From Zarea fungicola (taxonomy: Eukaryota > Ascomycota > Sordariomycetes > Hypocreales > Cordycipitaceae), in assembly GCA_900169235.1 (NCBI GenBank), contig FWCC01000028.1, positions 91,957 through 155,956 of the forward strand: a stretch of DNA of 64,000 nt, written 5' to 3'. Made by a program: the position numbers and the translations under genes. This document shows, piece after piece, positions 11,838 through 24,202 of the stretch. A model generated the notes under the pieces. It did not search any database. It was given only the letters and a program-made list of their open reading frames with translations, and was not told the DNA's origin. The stretch's first letter is position 1. The number at the start of each line of letters is the position of its first letter.

Positions 11838-12345
11838 TGAGTTGAAATTGATGACACTATTTTGTTTTATAAAGTAATATTGCCCCTCTCATGCGACACA
11901 ACAGTGTCAGAGACGTGTTTGCTGAATTTGATGCTGAGATACTTCAAAGACATGTACTGTTGGTGGATTCATGTATCTTCAGCGATAGTTGGTTTTGTTT
12001 TCTTACTATAGAAGTGACATGATCCTTTGATTGTTCTACCGCCTCGGCTATGAACTGATGGCGTTGGCAGAGCGTCTGTTCATGTTGTCGCAAACTGTGA
12101 CTGCAGGCTGTGTATTGCCTGGCCCTTTCAAGAGACTATTTTTCTTCTCATTCCGTCGGCGACTTGGTAATGTTTGCTCATTATGACCCTGCCAACAGCC
12201 ATTAATTAAATGGCACGCTCTGTTAATCCTGCCTGGTTGCCTTCAAGCCGAGACATGACGCACTTCAACCCCCACCTTTCAGTACCACGCACCGAAACCT
12301 CAACGACACCACACCATCTCGTCACCAACACACACACACACGGTA
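11838..12345. other. Intergenic region between tRNA-Trp copy A and the BSP-like gene
   Basis: Holds the upstream region of the tRNA gene (left) and the presumed promoter/5' UTR of the BSP-like gene (right), including an AC-repeat just before 12340. No open frame of note. Confidence 0.45.
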
Positions 12346-13131
12346 ATGCAATACGTCAGAGCCGTCTTCCAGTCCACCGGAACCATGAGTCTACCACCGG
12401 CCACATCCTCTGCCGTACCGGAAGGCCTCCTCCACCCGGAGCCCATGTCCCGCCCCAATGGCGACCACCACGTCTCCTTCCTGCTGCCCAAGCTGCGCCT
12501 CGAGATCCGCGACCTCAAGGACCAGGCCATTGTGCGCGCGCTGTCCGCCGTCAATTTCAGCGAGTGCCTCACCGAGTGCACGCAAAACGTGCTGCGCCAC
12601 CTGTACCTGCACCCCGAGGAGGCGTCGACCAACGTGCCGCCCACGCGCTCCGTCACGCTCATCCTGCGCGACATGGAGGGCGTCGCCTACACCACGGGCT
12701 CGGAGCTCGATAACGACCACAAGGAGATTCACTTTTCGACGCGGCACATGGGGAACACGAAAGCCGAGAATCTGCGCAGCGAGCTGTACGGCGTCGTCAC
12801 GCACGAGCTCGTGCACTGCTTCCAGTACAACGGCCTGCACAGCTGCAACGGCGGGCTGATTGAGGGCATCGCGGACTGGGTGCGGCTGCGGTGCGGGCAT
12901 GTGCCGCCGCACTGGTCGCCCAAGACGGAGGACAAGACGTGGGATGCCGGGTACGAGACGACGGGGTACTTTTTGGACTTTTTGGAGAGGCAGTGCGGCG
13001 AGGGCACGGTGCGGCGCATCAACGAGAAACTGCGGCTGGAGCGCTACGAGGAGAAGACGTTTTGGCCGGAGCTTCTCGACGACACGGTAGAGAACCTGTG
13101 GTGCATCTACGCAGCATCGTTGGCCAAGTGA
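12346..13131 (+). CDS. Basic secretory protein (BSP)-like zinc metallopeptidase
   Basis: A 261-aa protein with a clear metallopeptidase centre: VVTHELVHCFQYNG (HExxH at about residue 150) followed by GLIEGIADWVRLRCG, the downstream block of the plant basic secretory protein/peptidase family (PF04450 type). Family members are thought to be secreted or periplasmic proteases in defence or nutrition, but no N-terminal signal peptide is visible here, so location is uncertain. Translation may start at 12346 or at the next Met (12385, MSLPPATSSA); I cannot decide. Strong G/C use in third positions supports real coding. A GAGAAT microsatellite follows the stop at about 13137-13165. The gene converges on the M18 aminopeptidase, 204 bp away. 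Confidence 0.82.
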   Translation: MQYVRAVFQSTGTMSLPPATSSAVPEGLLHPEPMSRPNGDHHVSFLLPKLRLEIRDLKDQAIVRALSAVNFSECLTECTQNVLRHLYLHPEEASTNVPPTRSVTLILRDMEGVAYTTGSELDNDHKEIHFSTRHMGNTKAENLRSELYGVVTHELVHCFQYNGLHSCNGGLIEGIADWVRLRCGHVPPHWSPKTEDKTWDAGYETTGYFLDFLERQCGEGTVRRINEKLRLERYEEKTFWPELLDDTVENLWCIYAASLAK

Positions 13132-13335
13132 TGCCAAGTGAGAATGAGAATGAGAATGAGAATTAAAGGCACTGAGTTGCTTGTATAATAATTATAGCGG
13201 CTTGCTTTTGTAAAATTTAATACTAAAAATAGATACTCGCCTTTTTTTTTTTTTTTTTAAATCTCGAAAAGGCCCAGGTTTGGGGGGGGGAGGGGTCTTG
13301 CTTTTCTTGTTTTTGGTGGAAGAAAAAAAAATCGC

Positions 13336-14950
13336 TCATGGGGCATATTCACCATCAATCTTTTCCCAGTTTTCCAAAAATCCCTTGTAAAACAATACGC
13401 CCAGCCCAGGATCCAGCGCGCCCGTCGTCGCCCGCACGGAATGCATACTAAGCTGCACCAGCCCCGCGTCCGTCGACCGGCATCCCATCATGGTCGACAT
13501 GACGGGACCGATGCTGCCCCCCGCGCGGACGTCGTTGCGCGCCTGGTACGGCTGCGTCTTGGCGCCGATGAGCTCGCCGACGCGCATGAGCACCGACGCG
13601 GACACGGCGTCGGTGCTGAACCCGCCGTTGGGGTCGTTCTTGATGGCGATGCCCGTGTTGAGCTGCGGTACGTGGCCCTCGGCGTAGTCGTCGAGGAAGT
13701 TGGGATGCCCCGCGTGCGACACGTCCGAGGCGATGAGGAACGACTTGGCGTACGTCTGCGCCAGGAGACCGGCCGCCTCCCCTCGGGGGACGTTGGACGA
13801 CGCGGCGCCGGCTAGGGCTTCCACCGCGCACTCTATCGTGGAGGACAGGAAGTTGCTCTGGGCGCCCTGGCGCGTCTTGTTGCCAATCTCCTCATTGTCA
13901 AACAGGCTCACCAGCTTTATGTATCCATCGTCCTCCCGCTGCTGCGAGACGAGCAGGCCCATCATCGCCGCCCACGAGCACAGCTTGTCGTCGAGGCGGC
14001 CGGCGGTGATGAGCTCCCTGCGCATGCCAAAGACCTGCGCCGGCTGAAAGTCGTACAGCTCGAGATCCCAGCTGGTGATTTGCGTGTACGAGATGCCAAG
14101 CTCCCCCGCAATCAGCTGCACCAGCTCCGGCGGCTGCCCGTGGATGAACGAGTCGGGCCTCCCCAGCGGCTGCCGCTCCGCCTCGGTGTACGCGCTGGCC
14201 AGGCCGATGATGGGCGCGGTCCTCGTCTCCAGGTTCCCGTCGCCGAGGAACTGCTGCCGGTCGAGGTGCGCCGCAATGGTGGCCACCTTGGCCACGGGCC
14301 AGTCCAGCTTGACCAGCCGCGTCGAGCATTTGCCCGTGTCCGGGTCGCGCACCACCACGCGGCCGCCGATGCCGAGGTCGCGGTCCCACCACGTCTTGTT
14401 GAGCCCCTGCGCGTACGGCGCGACGCCGAGCTGGATGCACCCGGCCTCGTTGATGGGCTTGGCGCTCACGGGCTTGAGCTTGGCCGTGTTGGCGTCAATG
14501 TGGCCGGCGACCATGCCGATGCCGTTGCCCGGCTTGTAGGCGCGGCCGACGATGAAGGCGATGATGGCGCTGCCATTGCGCGTGGTGAAGTACTTGCCGC
14601 CAGGGCGTATCTTGCCGGCCCACGATTCTCTAGACGGGAGCTGCCAATTCAACTTGATTAATTTTCGGGGTAATTCCTCGCGTAATGTTTCGTCAAAATG
14701 ATGACATGATTGTGGGACTCACCTCTTCGAAACCACCCGCGTCGAGCCTGGCCTTGCAGTAGTCGACGACGTGAAATACTGTAGGACATTGCCTCATAAA
14801 GTCGCAAAATGGCTGTGTGAATTGTTCTGGCTTATAGTTCTTGTCCTCGTGACCGGCTGTCGTCGCGATCACCGGCTGTCGGTGAACCAGTCCCAGAGAG
14901 TTGGCAGAGGCCACGGAGCCTGCTATTGACGCTGTTCTGTTTCGTGCCAT
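13336..14950 (-). CDS. Aspartyl aminopeptidase (M18 family)
   Basis: Cytosolic/vacuolar metalloaminopeptidase that removes N-terminal Asp or Glu. Exon 1 is 14950-14723 and exon 2 14652-13336, joined in phase 0 across a 70-nt intron, giving 514 aa, close to the usual 450-510. Family blocks: GMVAGHIDANTAKLKP (first metal-binding His), ITAGRLDDKLCSW (bridging Asp), VSLFDNEEIGNKTRQGA (catalytic Glu pair), VSHAGHPNF and GLVQLSMHSVRATTG (metal ligands near the C terminus). All expected catalytic and metal residues appear present. The N terminus has a short Ser/Ala-rich segment that could be a targeting extension. It is transcribed toward the BSP-like gene. Confidence 0.92.
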
Positions 14951-15552
14951 TTTGTTCTTTTATCGAAACAACCCAATACTTGTCTTGTTTCTTGTCCTTC
15001 CCGTGGTTAAATAAATTATTTCCGCTAAACGGCGTGAAAACCAGACTAACTGGTGCGGGACGCTTTCTGGGGTTCTTTGCCGGTTGCGGGGTTCTTTAAA
15101 CGATCAAACCAGTCGAACGCCTTTGATTCCCATTTTAGGCTTGTCTAATCTGTATGCCGTGGGAAGCGCCACTCAGCCTGAATCCCAGCTGATTAGAAAC
15201 TATGACCTTATTACAACCTGCCCAGCAAAAGGTCTGCGGCCGGGAGCTGCACCCGCTCGTTAACGTGAAGAAAGCGGAACCGTTCAAAAAGACGAATCGA
15301 AAACTGGCGGCTTAAGAGGGCTTGTCACGGTGAAATGTTGAGATTACAACGATACTGGGCTGCTGTAGAGCGAGGATGTATGGTGCCACGCGTCTCACGT
15401 TCGGGTAGTTACAAATTTAAATCGTGTCATACTTATTCGGATAACGATTAGGCCGATTTGCTAAACTAACTGATACGATACGCGGAAACGGAGACATACA
15501 CGACTCGTACGCATTCCAAGCCGTGCAAAAGTAGAAACTAACCCATTTAGGC
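14951..15552. other. Intergenic region
   Basis: Promoter side of the aminopeptidase gene and 3' side of the sugar transporter. No supported gene or RNA. Confidence 0.45.
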
Positions 15553-17521
15553 TTATTGTACCTCTCGATGCTGAATCGAGGTGGCGCTTTGCTCGATATC
15601 AGTCTTGTTGGCCTGGAGAGATCCAACTGCTTTGCCACTCTCTGAATCAACGACCTGGTCGCCAAACGACGCAGCAATTTCTTCCAAGGTCTGTCGACGC
15701 GTCTCACTGCGCCGCAAAATTAGCAAAAAGTTTCTCGAATCAATGACATGGCAAGGCGTACGGAAAGAACATGTATGCAATGACGAGGAAAAATGTCGTG
15801 CAGCATACAAAGACATAGTAGTAATTCTCCTTGATGGTAGCAAATGCAGTCGGGCCGGCCTCGGTAACTAGAATTATCAGAAAATACCACAAAATATAAT
15901 AAATATTTTTTGAACAACTAACTGGCAACGTTGACGATGAAGTGGGATGCAGAGGCGACACCCATGATTTTGCTGCGTAGGGCAATGGGGAGGACCTCGG
16001 CACCGTAGAGCCAGGTTGTGCTGTTGAGCATGCCATCTGTATTGGTCAATATTCTCTCAGTTTTTTTTTTCAGTTTAAGAAACGATAAAAGCGCTCACAG
16101 TAAACCACGGCAAATAAATATATGCCCAAAATTGTAAAGCCCTTGCCGACTTTGTCATCAGTGTGCTGAAATTGTCGCTGCATGACGGCTGTATAAATCT
16201 CGACAAGAATCACACCAAAAAGACCAGTGAGAATCATTTTACGACGACCCCATTGATCAGTCAAGAATCGGGTTGTGATGACGTTGGAGACAAAGGTGAC
16301 GGTGCCATACACGCCAGCCAGGGCAAGAATGGTCGCCGGCTTCATCCCGAGACTCTTGTAGAGGATTGCTACCGTTTTGTGAATAAAAAACGTGGCGTAA
16401 AAAGGACGGCGTGAATACATACTTTGGTAATATTGAATTACATTGACACCCGTCAACGACGTCATGGTCTGTACAGCAATTGATCTGCTCACGTTAAACA
16501 GTGCTTCTTTCGTCGAGGATGGCCGACTTACACCAGTGCACGACGCCGAAACAGCCGAAAGATTTCCTTGTACGAGGTAACCTCGCGTTCCATTTCAAAC
16601 TGAATTTGTGATTTCATGGCCAGAAACTCGTCTTCTGCATCTTGAAGCTTTAATTCTCGTCGAATTTTGCCAAAATTCCTCCGCGCCTCCTCGACGCGAC
16701 CCTGCCGGATCAACTGTCGCGGCGAGTTGGGCATGAATGTCGCCAGGCCAACAAACAGGAGCACACCCCACGGAATCTGCAGTCCGAGAGGAAGACGCCA
16801 CTGTCGCTGGCCGTAGGGCATGAATGAGCAGCCGTAGCCGACCCAGTTGGATGTCATGGTGCCAAAGGAGATGCCGCACCCCGAGATGCCACCAATCATG
16901 CCGCGCTGGTTCGGGGGCGAGATTTCGCTGAGGTAAATGGGCACGGTGGAAACCAGGCCGCTTTTTTTTGTCAGAGTAGCTAAGATGAATGGATATATAT
17001 GGGAATGATTCATACCCGACCGCAAAACCCGCCAATACTCGACCTGCGAGAAACATGCCAACATTGACCGCGCCGGTCTGGATGGCTGTTCCGATCGTGA
17101 CGGCGACGCACATCATCTGCATGAAGCGAATACGACCCATCCGATCGCCGACAGCGGTTTGTGTGAGGGCACCAACTGCTTCACCGGCAATGTATACGGC
17201 TACAACCTATCAACAGATTTATTAGCATGTATTGTGTACATGTCCATTCTCGTCTTCAGCGCATACTGCACCAGTCAGACCGGCCGATGGATGCTTCATG
17301 TAGTCAACCCAGCTCTGATGAGCAATTGCTAAAATAATCAGCAAGAAACACCATCCTCAGAATCTTTAGCTTATTAAGCTTACTTGTCGTCGCGATACCG
17401 GTATCAAACCCCTGGAAGTGGTTAATGCGGGGAAGGCAGGTAGTCAGTGGGAGTGACGTACAAAGAGAAAGGTGCCGATTGCTGCAAAGAGCGCGACGCC
17501 AAAAGTATACCCGCTTCCCAT
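15553..17521 (-). CDS. MFS sugar transporter, ten exons
   Basis: Plasma-membrane hexose-type carrier of the major facilitator superfamily. Minus-strand exons are 17521-17462, 17411-17384, 17328-17267, 17206-17016, 16960-16532, 16484-16423, 16368-16099, 16036-15923, 15867-15762 and 15706-15553, all phases matching, total 491 aa. Sugar-porter signatures: GFDTGIA in helix 1, GDRMGR between helices 2 and 3, PIYLSEISPPNQRG after helix 4-5, QTMTSLTGVNVIQYYQ in helix 7, TDQWGRRK between 8 and 9, and FFPETRRQTLEEI at the end. The order resembles fungal HXT/quinate-type carriers. Nine introns in under 2 kb is dense for the window; the other sugar carrier (59908-61581) has none. Substrate cannot be told from sequence. 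Confidence 0.88.
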
Positions 17522-18435
17522 TCTACTTGATATGTGACTAATTTATTTCACATGTATTTTAACAACAGGAAGCCCGAGTTCTTGTCTAAATGACCCAAGA
17601 AGATGGTTTGCCAACGGTGATGGTGTAAGTGAGAGGATCTGCCTCCACCTCGCTCCAGATCGGGGACATGAGAATGCGACTGATACTCCCACCACAAAAG
17701 CCATCAATGCATAGGGAATGGGGCATTGGAAACTGCCGGACTTGACGAAATCATCCTTCGGATAGCTGTCCGCGGTAGTTTTGCCCTAAATGGCAGACTT
17801 CGTGCGGGGGAAACGTGGGGGTGGGGGCACACCGTCGATCCGTACTCTGTAGAAGAAGCCGACTTGAGGGCGAGAATTCCCAAGGGAGGACTGATACTGG
17901 TATATCACTGATAATTTTGAACAAAGCGCGGCTGTGGTAGAGCACGGCGGGGGAATCAGAAGAAGGCACACTGGGCCGCCACTTGTTTCGATGTGGCGTT
18001 GGCCCATGGACCTCTAAAGGCTGAAGGCACTTAATAAACATGCAAAACGCAACAATATTTCCCAGGCCGTGAGTGAGTCCACTTCCATCGGGAATTAAAC
18101 GGCTGATTTGAGCGCCACATTTCACAGGGCATGGTGATTAATCAGGTTGAAACCAGGTGTGGCGTGAAACTGTATATTATTGGCTGCGTTTTCCTATTAA
18201 TTTTTATTACTTAGTTATCCTTAAAATTAGTTATCTTATTAATTTTGTTCAATTTCTTAAATTTATAGTTATTTTCACCCTCATCCTTATTGTGAGCTTG
18301 GCATGTTATCTCAAGCTTTGTAGGTGGCAGGTTGATAGGTGCCCGACTGTACATGTTTGGTGAGAAGAACTTCTATATAGTAGGCAATGGATACATATTC
18401 AGCATAATAATAACGGTTTTATTATTTGAAAATAA
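17522..18435. other. Intergenic region
   Basis: Upstream of the sugar transporter and downstream of the hexosaminidase. AT-rich at 18180-18300. Open frames here are short and overlap on both strands; none is supported. Confidence 0.45.
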
Positions 18436-20259
18436 TTAAGAGTCTTGGTCATCCAAGTGTAAGATGCTGCCAGAACAAGCATCGCTCTCCGCTTGATCAC
18501 ACCAAAGTTGCGTGATGGGTGCCCCTTTAACTCCCCTGGACAGCATCCTCTCCCTTTGCTCAGACAGACGGATTCGAACGTCGATAATTGACCTATTCTT
18601 GCCGGTATCAGGCTCTGTGCTGCCGGACCACCAAGCCTCGCCTGCTGCCGCGGCCCTCGGCCACACAATGGAATCAAGGTTGGCGCCATCAATGGTTTCC
18701 GACCAGAGCGGGGTTTCACCTCCGATAACGAGCTTCGCAGATTCGGCCGATAGGCCAGCCATGGGATCATGGGAGTAGATCAAGCGCCAGTTCTTGACAG
18801 GCGAACACCAGTCCACAAATGGATAATTGGCCTGGTAGATTGGCCCGTTTGGATAGTCGATAAACTCGCCACGCCCGCAGTCAAGATAGGTATAATCGTT
18901 GCTAGAGTCAATCACTTTATAGCCTGCTTCTGTAATGGGCTTGATTGCGTCCGCTCCAAGCCAAGTCTGCACTACAACATCTTTCTCAAGCGTCAGGTTC
19001 CAGCCGATTATCATTTCCTCCCAGACAAAGGGGATCAAGCCGTGGCGACGCAATCGATCATGGGTAAAGGTTAAAAAGTCCTGCAAGAGCGGCTGGATAA
19101 CTTTTGGATCATTGCTTCTGATGTTCGGATCAATGAGCGAGTTGTTGGCCTTGTATTCATCGCCTCCGGTGTGAAAATAGGCTGAATAAGGAGACACGCG
19201 GGGGAGCAAGTCGTCGAATAGTTTTTCGACAAAGGCATTTGTGTCCGAGTTGTTGAGCCTGAAAGACCCGCATGGCGGTTGAGAGCAGTAGTACTCAAAC
19301 GGCTTCTTCGCATATGCCACTGATATATTCGGATACGCCTTGTCAATGCCGACATGGCTGGGCATGTCAATCTCCATTATTATCTGCACGCCGCGGTGAA
19401 TCCCATATTCGTATAAATGAGCGATATCACTGGGCGTATAGACCAAGTCCGCGCCGTAGGCGTGATATTTTGTAAGTCTTGGGAGAGCCGGTATTTCTAG
19501 TGGCCATGACTGCGTATCGGTAATGTGCAAGTGTAATACATTCATTTTGTTCATCGCCAGCCCGTCGATTGTGCGTTTGATGTCCTCCAACGGGTAGAAG
19601 TGGCGACTGACATCTAGCAAGAGACCACGATGCGCAAATTTTGGCTTGTCAGTAATGGTCAGCGGTGCCCGAGTAGTGTACCAAGATGTGCCGGAGCTGT
19701 GCTTGAAGAATAGCTGGGAAAACGTCTCTAATCCTCGGAGCACACCGGTGGATGTTGCTGCTTGGATTAAGACGTGCCCAGTGTCGGTTAAATTGAGTGT
19801 GTATGATTCATCCAAAGTCCCGGCAACGGGTTTGAACGTGTTGGTAGTGTCTTTGCTAGTCTGAATGATTTCAAGTGTCGAAATTCGGCTTGTGGAAGCC
19901 AAATCAGGCTCATAATTGGAATCTCGTGGCCTCAGCATCCATGGGACAAATCCTTTCTGGAAAATAGCATCGAATGCCCGTGAGACTCCGCCTTGAACAA
20001 TATCTTTACCGCTAAAGCTGTAGCCAGATTGGGGCTCGTACCCAGCCGTATAGGAAATCTAGCGGGACCATTAGTGTTGTAAGCGAATCTCATGATACAG
20101 TCGGCTACGTACCTGATTTCCATTATAAGTCACTCTGACCGTTTGGTCAATAGTGATGGCTTTTTCACCAGCCTTGGATGAGGCCGGAACCGGCCAGAGT
20201 GCGTTTGTAGGGGCCGCGGCTCCGGCGGTTAGGATTAGAAGTACGTTGCGCCAATACAT
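18436..20259 (-). CDS. Secreted beta-N-acetylhexosaminidase (GH20)
   Basis: Extracellular enzyme releasing GlcNAc from chitin oligomers. Exon 1 20259-20113 (49 codons) and exon 2 20058-18436 join in phase 0 over a 54-nt intron, giving 589 aa, the usual fungal GH20 length. Signal peptide MYWRNVLLILTAGAAAPTNA precedes LWPVPAS, the typical start of the N-terminal GH20b domain. The barrel domain opens with FAHRGLLLDVSRHFYP; HLHITDTQSWPLEIP follows, and YFHTGGDEY carries the catalytic Asp-Glu pair. Several NxS/T sites (NNS, NLT, NRS) fit a glycoprotein. ATG 20259 was chosen since it begins the hydrophobic leader. Role in chitin recycling or attack on insect or fungal walls is inference. Confidence 0.93.
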
Positions 20260-21215
20260 TGTCAAGATCCTTCAGTCTCGCCTGCAAATCAAGAAAAGAC
20301 CATTGGCATACTAAGTTAGTACTTTATATGCGAAAAACCATTCTTCTCAAATACTTTGTTTCCCGGCGGAGACGGCTATCGTTCCGGTAACGTTACACAT
20401 GCATGGAAGCCAGAGTTGCCATAGTTCCCCGGGGTTTTTAATGCATGTAATTCAAGGCGTTGTGCAAAAAAAATATTAGGGACGTTGCATTGGCCGGCAG
20501 TTTGGAGATCTGCAAGTTGGGGGGCGGGGATGCTGTCAAACTACCCCCGTAACCGACGCCATTTACCCTTTCTGGACTTGCATGGCGGAGGGCGCCGAAA
20601 GTCAACGCTTGTACACCGCGATTTCTCGGTAGTTATTAAAGCCCGACGGTAATAGTACTGCAACCTTGGGTATAAAATAATGCGGACATCACCGCTCGCC
20701 CTCCAGGCAAGTTGTAAAAATAACGTTGGCTATCTGTTCTGTAGGGCTTGCGCATGTTTCTATTGCTTGACTGTCCTAACGTTACTTTTTGTTGGTTACA
20801 CCAGTGCCACTGTGGAAATTATTCCAACTCTTCATCCAGGGACGGGCAGCTTTCAGCTGATTGTACGCCTTACATGTACGACGTAGGGCGCTTGATAACC
20901 ACTGGACTACAGAGACCCCAAAGATCAAGCATTAGCTAGTAGTAACTGGACATCTGTCGCCTCTAATTCACTCTTTCTAGATCCCAAAAGTTACACCACT
21001 ATATAACGATGGCTTAATCAGCGCAAGTCACAGTTAGGGTATACTCTAAAGCAAGCTAGGCTATTTAAATAATATACTTTGTAAATATTATTAGGAGATT
21101 AACTCTTGATAGAAAACTATTACTTAGATTAATTAATAGAGACCTAAACTATCTAGACTAGCTACTAGAATACTTCTAACTTAAGTACTCATTCATTGCT
21201 CTATTAGATCCCACG
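20260..21215. other. Intergenic region passing into AT-rich decayed DNA
   Basis: The left part should hold the GH20 promoter. From about 21040 to 21200 the sequence becomes very AT-rich with many TA steps, as in RIP-mutated repeats. No gene recognised. Confidence 0.45.
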
Positions 21216-21345
21216 CTCACTAGTGATCGGAGTAATCGGTCAGATGACCTCTCACTTACTTCCTAATCAGGCTTCACGTCAAGGCGCCCGTCACTAGGTC
21301 TCCTTCGGGCCGTCTCAGCCTTCCTATGTCATAACACAATGCTCT
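21216..21345 (+). repeat. Dispersed repeat, copy 1 (partner near 44905-45005)
   Basis: Contains CACTAGGTCTCCTTCGGGCC preceded by CAGGCTTCACGT and followed by TCAGCCTTCCTAT. The stretch near 44910-45005 has the same order of words with mostly C/T or G/A differences (for example TTCGGG versus TTTGGA). The two are diverged copies of one dispersed element; its class is unknown. The transition-type differences fit RIP. Confidence 0.6.
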
Positions 21346-21459
21346 CAAGTACACATGCGACGTAGTATTTTCGTAGCTACATGGTGAGAAATCCAAGTCC
21401 GATGCGTTGTTATGAGACAAAACAAACGGTGAAAAGTTTCAGTGATCAACGCGAAGGAC

Positions 21460-21685
21460 AGCTTTGGATGCCGGGGAAAGCGCCAGCAGCTGGCTTGGGG
21501 GCTGCGGCGTGATATGGCAGCGTTTGGTATAATTCCGACTCCTTTGTAGAGGCATTGATATTATCAAACATTTCAACAAATTCTCTATACATTAATTGGT
21601 AAGAGAAACAAACTCAGCTTGAATATAACATGACAGCTTCAGACGAGGTTGTGGAGATCGATGGTTGCCCCTCCTGTTTACCAAG
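21460..21685 (+). pseudogene. Duplicated gene tail, copy 1 (C terminus LRRDMAAFGIIPTPL plus 3' flank)
   Basis: Encodes a C-terminal piece LRRDMAAFGIIPTPL followed by a stop, then a non-coding flank ending near GAGATCGATGG. The same protein tail (LRRDMAALCINPGPL), stop and flank occur at 27813-27980 on the same strand. Upstream of the tail the two copies do not obviously align at DNA level. I read this as the remnant 3' end of a duplicated gene. Confidence 0.6.
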
Positions 21686-21689
21686 TATA

Positions 21690-23397
21690 GCAGAGGCTCA
21701 ATGCGTAGAACACGTCTCTTTTTATCCCCTCCAATAAGTCCCGAGGAACGCCTGGCAACCACATGCATACAGCTGGTCATTTGCTGCTTGGATGCCTTTT
21801 CCAAGAAGTGCGCTTGACTATCTACGTGCGCCTCGCTAGAAAGTGAAAGCCATACGTGCTTGAAGTTTTTTTGGCCATGCCCAGCAAGGGCATTCGGCGA
21901 ACTGGCGGGCTAAATCGGATCGGGCTATTTAGTTACATATTCATGCCTTACAAGGCTTCTACTTGGAACGCCAATTATGATTAGTAAATATTGATTCCCA
22001 CTGTCCTCTCCGTTTTTAGATAATGGCCTTTCTTAGTTAGTGGGATGCTTACTATAGTGGCTGCTTATGTTGGCCGCTTATAGTGGGCTGTTTCTAAGTG
22101 TTGTCGCATAGCACTTTCTATATGTACCGCTGCAGCATCTTTTACTGGTTGAGTACGTGCTTTCAACTTGTATCACGCCACAGGCTAGGTATTCGTCACG
22201 ATGAACTCATTATGTAGTTTCGCCGCTGTCTCAGTCTGACTCGCCAACACGACAAATCGAATTTCGAACGCGGGTTTTTGAAAGACCCACAGTATTCAAG
22301 TCAATCAAATCCATAATACCCTTAATATGCAAGTTAAAAAAGTACCTTAAATGTTAACCTTTCCTATTTCCCTTAACCTCCTCTTTGGACTTGAACCCTA
22401 CTACTAGCCATAAGCCCTATTGCTGGTCCCATTGCTAGCCTTGTTGCCGACTTGAAGACTGCTGAGCTGGTGTTGCTCCTGGCTTTATTTTTTGTATGGC
22501 TGCCTTACCCCTTGGTAGGTTCCTATGCTTGGTATGTCCTGTTGCGGACTTACCAAAATGAGGTCTGCAAAATTGGCAACTCCACCAACACACCATTGGA
22601 TTTAGAAAGTGAGGGGACTTGTGGCGGCCTGCCAGATATAGCACAATTAGCTCCCGCTGGCGGGTTAACAACGCGCCGTTGCTGACTTCCATTCCTGCTC
22701 TCCACATTGCTTATGCCTCGTTCCACCGATAGTTCCTGGGAGTCATGGGCGCTCTTTTCATTACGAAGCTGTGCGCAAGCAATGTACCTACACGGAAGCC
22801 TTTGCAGGTATGTAGTGCGATTACGCTGTTTGAGCGTCGACGTTTGGAATTTCATACATGACCAGTGCATGGGACTGTTTATAAGCCCATGCTGTAAGAT
22901 AGAACCATTGCCTGGCTCTTGCCAAGCTCAGCGACTCACTGTGCTCCCTGTAAAGATGCGGAATCTTTACCATGCTCCAATCAGACCTTTTAGGAATATG
23001 GTCAGAACTTTGGGAATATGGATCTGGCTTATGAACTTAGTGGCACGGGTAGTTACTGGAGTCTATGTTTCGCTTTCCATCGTTATGTGCTAGTCATGAC
23101 TTGCTCTCCGGCATTGGCTAGTGTTTGGTAACGACAAATATGGAGAGGTGAAGAACTTTTGTCTACCCACCGTAAGTGACAGCGGCAAGGTTATTGACTC
23201 GGGTCGGAGTTGATTATCTTTTTTGCATTTCTCTTGTCTAGACCGCTTCCCTTATCTATAGCAATGAACGATCAGTACTTAAACATGCCTTCTTCCTGGA
23301 AATCGACTTGACGTTTTCACTACCCAACCTCAACATTCTATATTCTACCAAAAACATTTATCAGAACCTTACTCAAAACCAATCAGCACCCATCAAG
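21690..23397. other. Gene-poor accessory DNA
   Basis: Low-information sequence of mixed composition. Open frames at 22435-22870 lie on both strands over each other with no domain or codon signal. The last 200 bases should be the promoter of the secreted protein at 23398. Confidence 0.4.
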
Positions 23398-23814
23398 ATG
23401 GTTCAACTTGTCGCAAATGTGGCTTCACTAATGGTGCTGATGGCCTCAGTCGTCGGTACTGTCGCACAGCCCACGAAGGAATTGGCCGAGCCTCGCGAAG
23501 CTGAAACGGCCTCGACTGCGGCGGCTCCGAGCTGGGCCCTCGCTGTTTTTGCTCAAGGTCCCGGGCCTGCAGCTTGTTCTTTTGCTACAGTCCGTCAAGT
23601 CGACTCTGGTACACAGGGAAGAGGCTGCAAGAAATTTGCATCTGGGCCTAAAGCCATCCAATTCAATGGTGATGGAAAATTCAGACTCACTGTGTGTCCT
23701 GGCGGCATCACAGGCCCCGACGTATGCGATGACCCCCGATGCGTGACCCAAGAGTCTACAGGTGTCCTTCCATGCACTCGCATGTCCGGATTTGAGTTCT
23801 ACAAGGTCGAATAG
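23398..23814 (+). CDS. Small secreted cysteine-containing protein (effector-like), unknown function
   Basis: Predicted 138 aa. A clear signal peptide MVQLVANVASLMVLMASVVG with cleavage near VAQ is followed by an acidic/Ala-rich stretch of about 30 residues that could be a propeptide. The C-terminal domain of about 85 residues has six cysteines (AAC, GCKKF, TVCPGG, DVCDDPRC, LPCTR), consistent with three disulfides. The upstream in-frame extension is not needed; the Met at 23398 begins the hydrophobic leader. No family recognised. It stands alone in an accessory region. Such proteins are often host-interaction or antimicrobial proteins, but nothing here proves that. Confidence 0.65.
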   Translation: MVQLVANVASLMVLMASVVGTVAQPTKELAEPREAETASTAAAPSWALAVFAQGPGPAACSFATVRQVDSGTQGRGCKKFASGPKAIQFNGDGKFRLTVCPGGITGPDVCDDPRCVTQESTGVLPCTRMSGFEFYKVE

Positions 23815-24202
23815 GCTACAGTCCATCAGAAAGCACGGGTCAAGTTGTAAAATTGGTGGCACGAGCTTTGGGGCGTGAATCTTTATCAAATATTTTGCCC
23901 CTCACGCCAGGTTACTTGAGAGTCTCTGCTCCTTGCAATGGTTATGAGCTGGGTTTGTTGAAAACTGGTTCTATCTGGATCGCAAGACAAAGTTGAGAAC
24001 AGCTTCTTGCGCTGTCGAAATTGCTGGAATGCGGTTAGAAATATGTAGTTGATTTATAGCTTGAAATACAACCACAGATAAATTCCAAATTTGCCAGTAT
24101 GGCTTTCACTCTTAACCCGTCTATCCTCCAAAACCTTTTGGAGCCAGTTGGCTGGACTAACTGCAATTCAAAGTTTAAAGAGTTGGCCAAATGCCTTAAA
24201 GT

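Noticed and set aside
11654..11857. A 67-codon open frame on the minus strand through tRNA copy A
   Set aside because: It translates the tRNA and its trailer; the tRNA structure explains the sequence better than a protein.
17384..17411. A suspected one-base frameshift at the GFDTGIA motif of the ten-exon sugar transporter
   Set aside because: Recounting the bases gave a 28-nt exon that joins in frame with both neighbours, and total exon length is a multiple of three.
22435..22870. Overlapping open frames in the 22 kb region
   Set aside because: No leader, domain or codon pattern; they lie over each other on opposite strands.
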